A DNA stretch of 8,131 nt from assembly GCA_002479035.1 (NCBI GenBank), contig DLLA01000067.1, forward strand, positions 1 through 8,131, read 5' to 3'. The notes under the pieces are model-generated. The model did no database searches, was not told where the DNA came from, and was given only the letters and a program-made list of their open reading frames with translations. Shown here piece by piece: positions 6,111 through 8,131 of the stretch. A program made the position numbers and the translations under genes. Position 1 is the first letter of the stretch. Each line of letters starts with the position of its first letter. The stretch is from Bacteroidales bacterium UBA7574. Lineage in GTDB: Bacteria > Bacteroidota > Bacteroidia > Bacteroidales > Paludibacteraceae.

Positions 6111-7127
6111 ATGACGTATTTGGTAATCCGTTTCAGTTCTGTGGGCAATGTGGCAATGAGTGTTCCCGTCGTGACATCGTTGAGCCGTCGCTACCCCGAG
6201 GATACGTTTGTGATAGTGTCGAAGAACCGCTTGGCACCGCTGTTCTACGGGCTGCCCAATGTGCGGTTTCATGAGGCGGAACTGCAAAACGGTGTCAAAT
6301 CGATTGTGCAGTTGTTCCATGAGTTGCGCGCCTGTCACATTGATGCCGTGGTGGATTTGCAGGACACGTTGCGCTCGTATGTGTTGCGTACGCTGTTCCG
6401 CTGGAGTAGGGTGCCCGTGTATGTCATTGACTACGGACGCAAGGAAAAACGGCACCTCATTATGCGCGGCTACAAGCATTGCGCACCCTTGAAGACGGAG
6501 TTTCAACGGTATGCCGACACATTCCGTTTGGCAGGCTTGGAGAGCGACGACAGTTTCAAAGCCATACCTGTCAACGAACCTGCACAACAGACTGTGATAG
6601 AGCGTTTCGGAGAGAAAAACGGCACATGGATAGGCATTGCACCTTTTGCCAAAAGCCGCTCCAATATGCTGCCGTACCGCGTCACCAAAGAGGTCATTGC
6701 CCACTACAGCCATCAGGCGGATACACGTGTATATCTGTTTGGTGCGGGACGGATAGAGTGCGAGATGTTGCGCCAATGGGCGAGCATCTTCCCTAATGTG
6801 GTGAGTGTGGCAGGGCAGTTGCCCATAGAGCAGGAACTGGAACTCATGCGCCGTTTGGATGTATTGGTGGGCATGGATTCCGCCAACAAGCACCTCGGGG
6901 CATTGGTGGGCGCGCATACCGTCAGTATCTGGTGCGGTACGCACCCCGCTATGGGCTTTGCCGCATGGAAACAGCCCGCGGAGTGTATGCTGCAGACCAA
7001 TCTGAGTTGCCGCCCGTGTACCGTGCACGGCACCAAGAAATGCAAATATCACAACTTCGCTTGTACGGATATATCTGCACAGCAAGTTATACAATTAGTT
7101 AATAATCAATTGAAATGGGAAAGATAA
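6111..7127 (+). CDS. Glycosyltransferase family 9 (ADP-heptose:LPS heptosyltransferase-like)
   Basis: This is a cytoplasmic or membrane-associated GT-B enzyme of the WaaC/WaaF type, expected to transfer a heptose-like sugar onto the lipid A core. The N-terminal motif RFSSVGNVAMSVPVVTSL (7-24), DLQDTLRS (82-89), IGIAPFAKS (174-182), a Rossmann strand VYLFGAG (207-213), and the donor-site block GMDSANKHLGALVGAHTVSIW (254-274) with GTHPAMGF are all visible. A C-terminal cysteine cluster (C300, C303, C311, C318) follows. The length of 338 residues is normal. Position 13, where WaaC has its proposed catalytic Asp, is Asn here (codon AAT). The gene starts 16 nt after the barrel gene with no Shine-Dalgarno and overlaps parA by 13 nt. 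The family is secure; donor and acceptor are not known. Confidence 0.88.
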   Translation: MTYLVIRFSSVGNVAMSVPVVTSLSRRYPEDTFVIVSKNRLAPLFYGLPNVRFHEAELQNGVKSIVQLFHELRACHIDAVVDLQDTLRSYVLRTLFRWSRVPVYVIDYGRKEKRHLIMRGYKHCAPLKTEFQRYADTFRLAGLESDDSFKAIPVNEPAQQTVIERFGEKNGTWIGIAPFAKSRSNMLPYRVTKEVIAHYSHQADTRVYLFGAGRIECEMLRQWASIFPNVVSVAGQLPIEQELELMRRLDVLVGMDSANKHLGALVGAHTVSIWCGTHPAMGFAAWKQPAECMLQTNLSCRPCTVHGTKKCKYHNFACTDISAQQVIQLVNNQLKWER

Positions 7128-7882
7128 TATCGTTAGCAAACCAAAAGGGTGGAGTAGGCAAGACCACCACTGCCATCAACTTGGCAGCCGCATTGGCGGG
7201 CGAAGGCAAGCGTGTGCTGTTGGTGGATGCCGACCCGCAGGCAAATGCCTCATCGGGCTTGGGCATAGAGATTCGCGACTTGGACAAGACCATCTACGAG
7301 TGCCTTGTCACGGGCATTGACCCCAAAACAGCCATTATGCCGACCTCGGTGGAGAACCTGCACCTCATACCCTCGCACATCGACCTCGTGGGTGCCGAGA
7401 TAGAGATGCTCAACATCGACGACAAAGAGAATATCCTCAAGCGCATACTATCCCCTCTGCGCCCCGACTACGACTATATTCTCATTGACTGTTCGCCGTC
7501 ACTCGGACTCATCACCATCAATGCCCTCACGGCAAGCGACAGCGTGATTATCCCCGTGCAGTGCGAGTTCTTTGCCCTCGAAGGTATTGCCAAACTGCTG
7601 AATACTATCAAAATAATCAAGTCGAACCTTAATCCCGCATTGCGTATCGAGGGCTTCCTGCTCACGATGTACGATGGTCGTCTGCGTCTCTCAATGCAGG
7701 TGCACGACGAGGTGCGCCGTCACTTCGGAGACCTTGTGTTCGACACCGTCATCGCCCGCAACGTGCGCCTCAGCGAGGCACCCAGCCATGGTATGTCGGT
7801 CATCGAATACGACAAGAACAGCAAGGGCGCAAAGAGTTATATCAAACTGGCTAAAGAACTGATTAGGAGGACTGCCGAATGA
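7115..7882 (+). CDS. parA: Chromosome-partitioning ATPase ParA (Soj family)
   Basis: ParA is a deviant-Walker P-loop ATPase that binds the nucleoid non-specifically as an ATP dimer and drives segregation of ParB-bound origins. The P-loop is complete: QKGGVGKTTT (10-19) holds the signature Lys11 and the catalytic Lys16. The switch block VDADPQANASSG (37-48) and Walker B YILIDCSPSLG (121-131) follow. The C-terminal half has the usual CEFFALEG and ARNVRLSEAPSHG blocks. The length of 255 residues, with no N-terminal DNA-binding extension, is that of chromosomal ParA/Soj rather than the long plasmid type. The start lies inside the end of the glycosyltransferase gene in another frame and is the only ATG giving the complete P-loop. 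The gene overlaps parB by 4 nt (ATGA), as is usual for the pair. Confidence 0.95.
   Translation: MGKIISLANQKGGVGKTTTAINLAAALAGEGKRVLLVDADPQANASSGLGIEIRDLDKTIYECLVTGIDPKTAIMPTSVENLHLIPSHIDLVGAEIEMLNIDDKENILKRILSPLRPDYDYILIDCSPSLGLITINALTASDSVIIPVQCEFFALEGIAKLLNTIKIIKSNLNPALRIEGFLLTMYDGRLRLSMQVHDEVRRHFGDLVFDTVIARNVRLSEAPSHGMSVIEYDKNSKGAKSYIKLAKELIRRTAE
7865..7870 (+). promoter_or_regulatory. Perfect Shine-Dalgarno for parB
   Basis: AGGAGG lies 8 nt before the parB ATG, inside the last codons of parA, where it encodes two Arg as AGG AGG. Arg codons elsewhere in the window are mostly CGN. None of the other six starts has a comparable motif. Bacteroidota ribosomes largely hide the anti-Shine-Dalgarno, so this site stands out. 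Confidence 0.5.
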
Positions 7883-8131
7883 AAAAGACCTTAGGACTCG
7901 GGCGTGGCTTGGACGCGCTGATTGATACTACCCATGTCACCACAAGCGGCTCTTCGTCTATCAACGAGATACCATTGTCGAAGATTTATGCCAACCCCGA
8001 CCAGCCGCGTCACACTTTCGACGAGGAGGCACTCGAGGAACTGGCGCAATCCATACGCGAACATGGTGTCATCTCGCCCATCACTCTGCGCAAGGACAGC
8101 AACGACCGTTATATGATTATCGCGGGCGAGC
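7879..8131 (+). CDS. parB: Chromosome-partitioning protein ParB, N-terminal part (cut by window end)
   Basis: ParB is the CTP-dependent DNA clamp that loads at parS sites near the origin and stimulates ParA. Only 84 codons are present. They open with the classic ParB start LGLGRGLDALI (5-15), which in other bacteria is the ParA-stimulating N-terminal peptide, then a polar linker. The CTP-binding N-terminal domain follows: NPDQPRHTF (39-47), LEELAQSIREHGVISPITL (52-70) and YMIIAGE (78-84), which is the beginning of the GERR box. The frame is open through the last base, so truncation is only the window edge, not damage. The ATG overlaps the parA stop (ATGA), and an AGGAGG lies 8 nt upstream. 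No parS-like 16-mer was found in the window. Identification is near certain. Confidence 0.93.
   Translation, partial: MKKTLGLGRGLDALIDTTHVTTSGSSSINEIPLSKIYANPDQPRHTFDEEALEELAQSIREHGVISPITLRKDSNDRYMIIAGE

Noticed and set aside
6721..6732. Perfect palindrome ATACACGTGTAT as a possible parS site near parAB
   Set aside because: It shares the CACGTG core with the bacterial parS consensus but matches few flanking positions, and it lies in conserved glycosyltransferase coding sequence (DTRVYL). It is probably chance.
6027..7094. Reverse-strand open frame of 355 codons
   Set aside because: It mirrors the glycosyltransferase gene almost end to end, and its translation shows no family motif.
7922..8116. 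Open frame of 64 codons on the + strand
   Set aside because: It is out of frame within parB, whose motifs are unmistakable in the frame starting at 7879.

Overview
The window reads as an ordinary chromosomal stretch from a member of the Bacteroidota, most likely order Bacteroidales. The reasons are a GldG-family protein, a Bacteroidales-type two-domain parvulin chaperone, a PorT-like outer-membrane barrel, a LysM plus type-1 periplasmic-binding-fold protein, a TAnnTTTG promoter and almost no Shine-Dalgarno sequences. Species cannot be told from the sequence.

Layout: positions 1-486 hold no convincing gene. They contain a degenerate array of (A/T)TTAA(C/T)GG sites whose spacing follows the DNA helical turn, then a plausible Bacteroidota promoter (309-339), then a transcribed leader with no cytosine for 76 nt and several G-runs. 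From 487 to the right edge, seven genes run on the + strand with almost no gaps: a periplasmic peptidyl-prolyl isomerase, gldG, a LysM/periplasmic-binding-fold protein, an outer-membrane beta-barrel protein, a family 9 glycosyltransferase, parA, and the first 84 codons of parB, which is cut by the window end. Junctions are TAAATG (abutting), ATGA, ATGA, a 16-nt gap, a 13-nt overlap and ATGA. No intrinsic terminator is visible, so one transcript could cover everything.

The first four products fall into successive envelope layers: a periplasmic chaperone, an inner-membrane protein, a probable peptidoglycan-binding protein and an outer-membrane barrel. They could form one trans-envelope unit, but that is inference. 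The glycosyltransferase probably acts in lipopolysaccharide or lipooligosaccharide core synthesis. ParA and ParB are the chromosome-segregation pair.

No clearly new system was found. The points most worth a second look are the helically phased repeat array, the cytosine-free G-run leader, the coupled envelope cluster with a GldG lacking its usual GldF partner, the Asp-to-Asn change at the expected catalytic position of the glycosyltransferase, and a perfect Shine-Dalgarno before parB in a phylum that seldom uses one.
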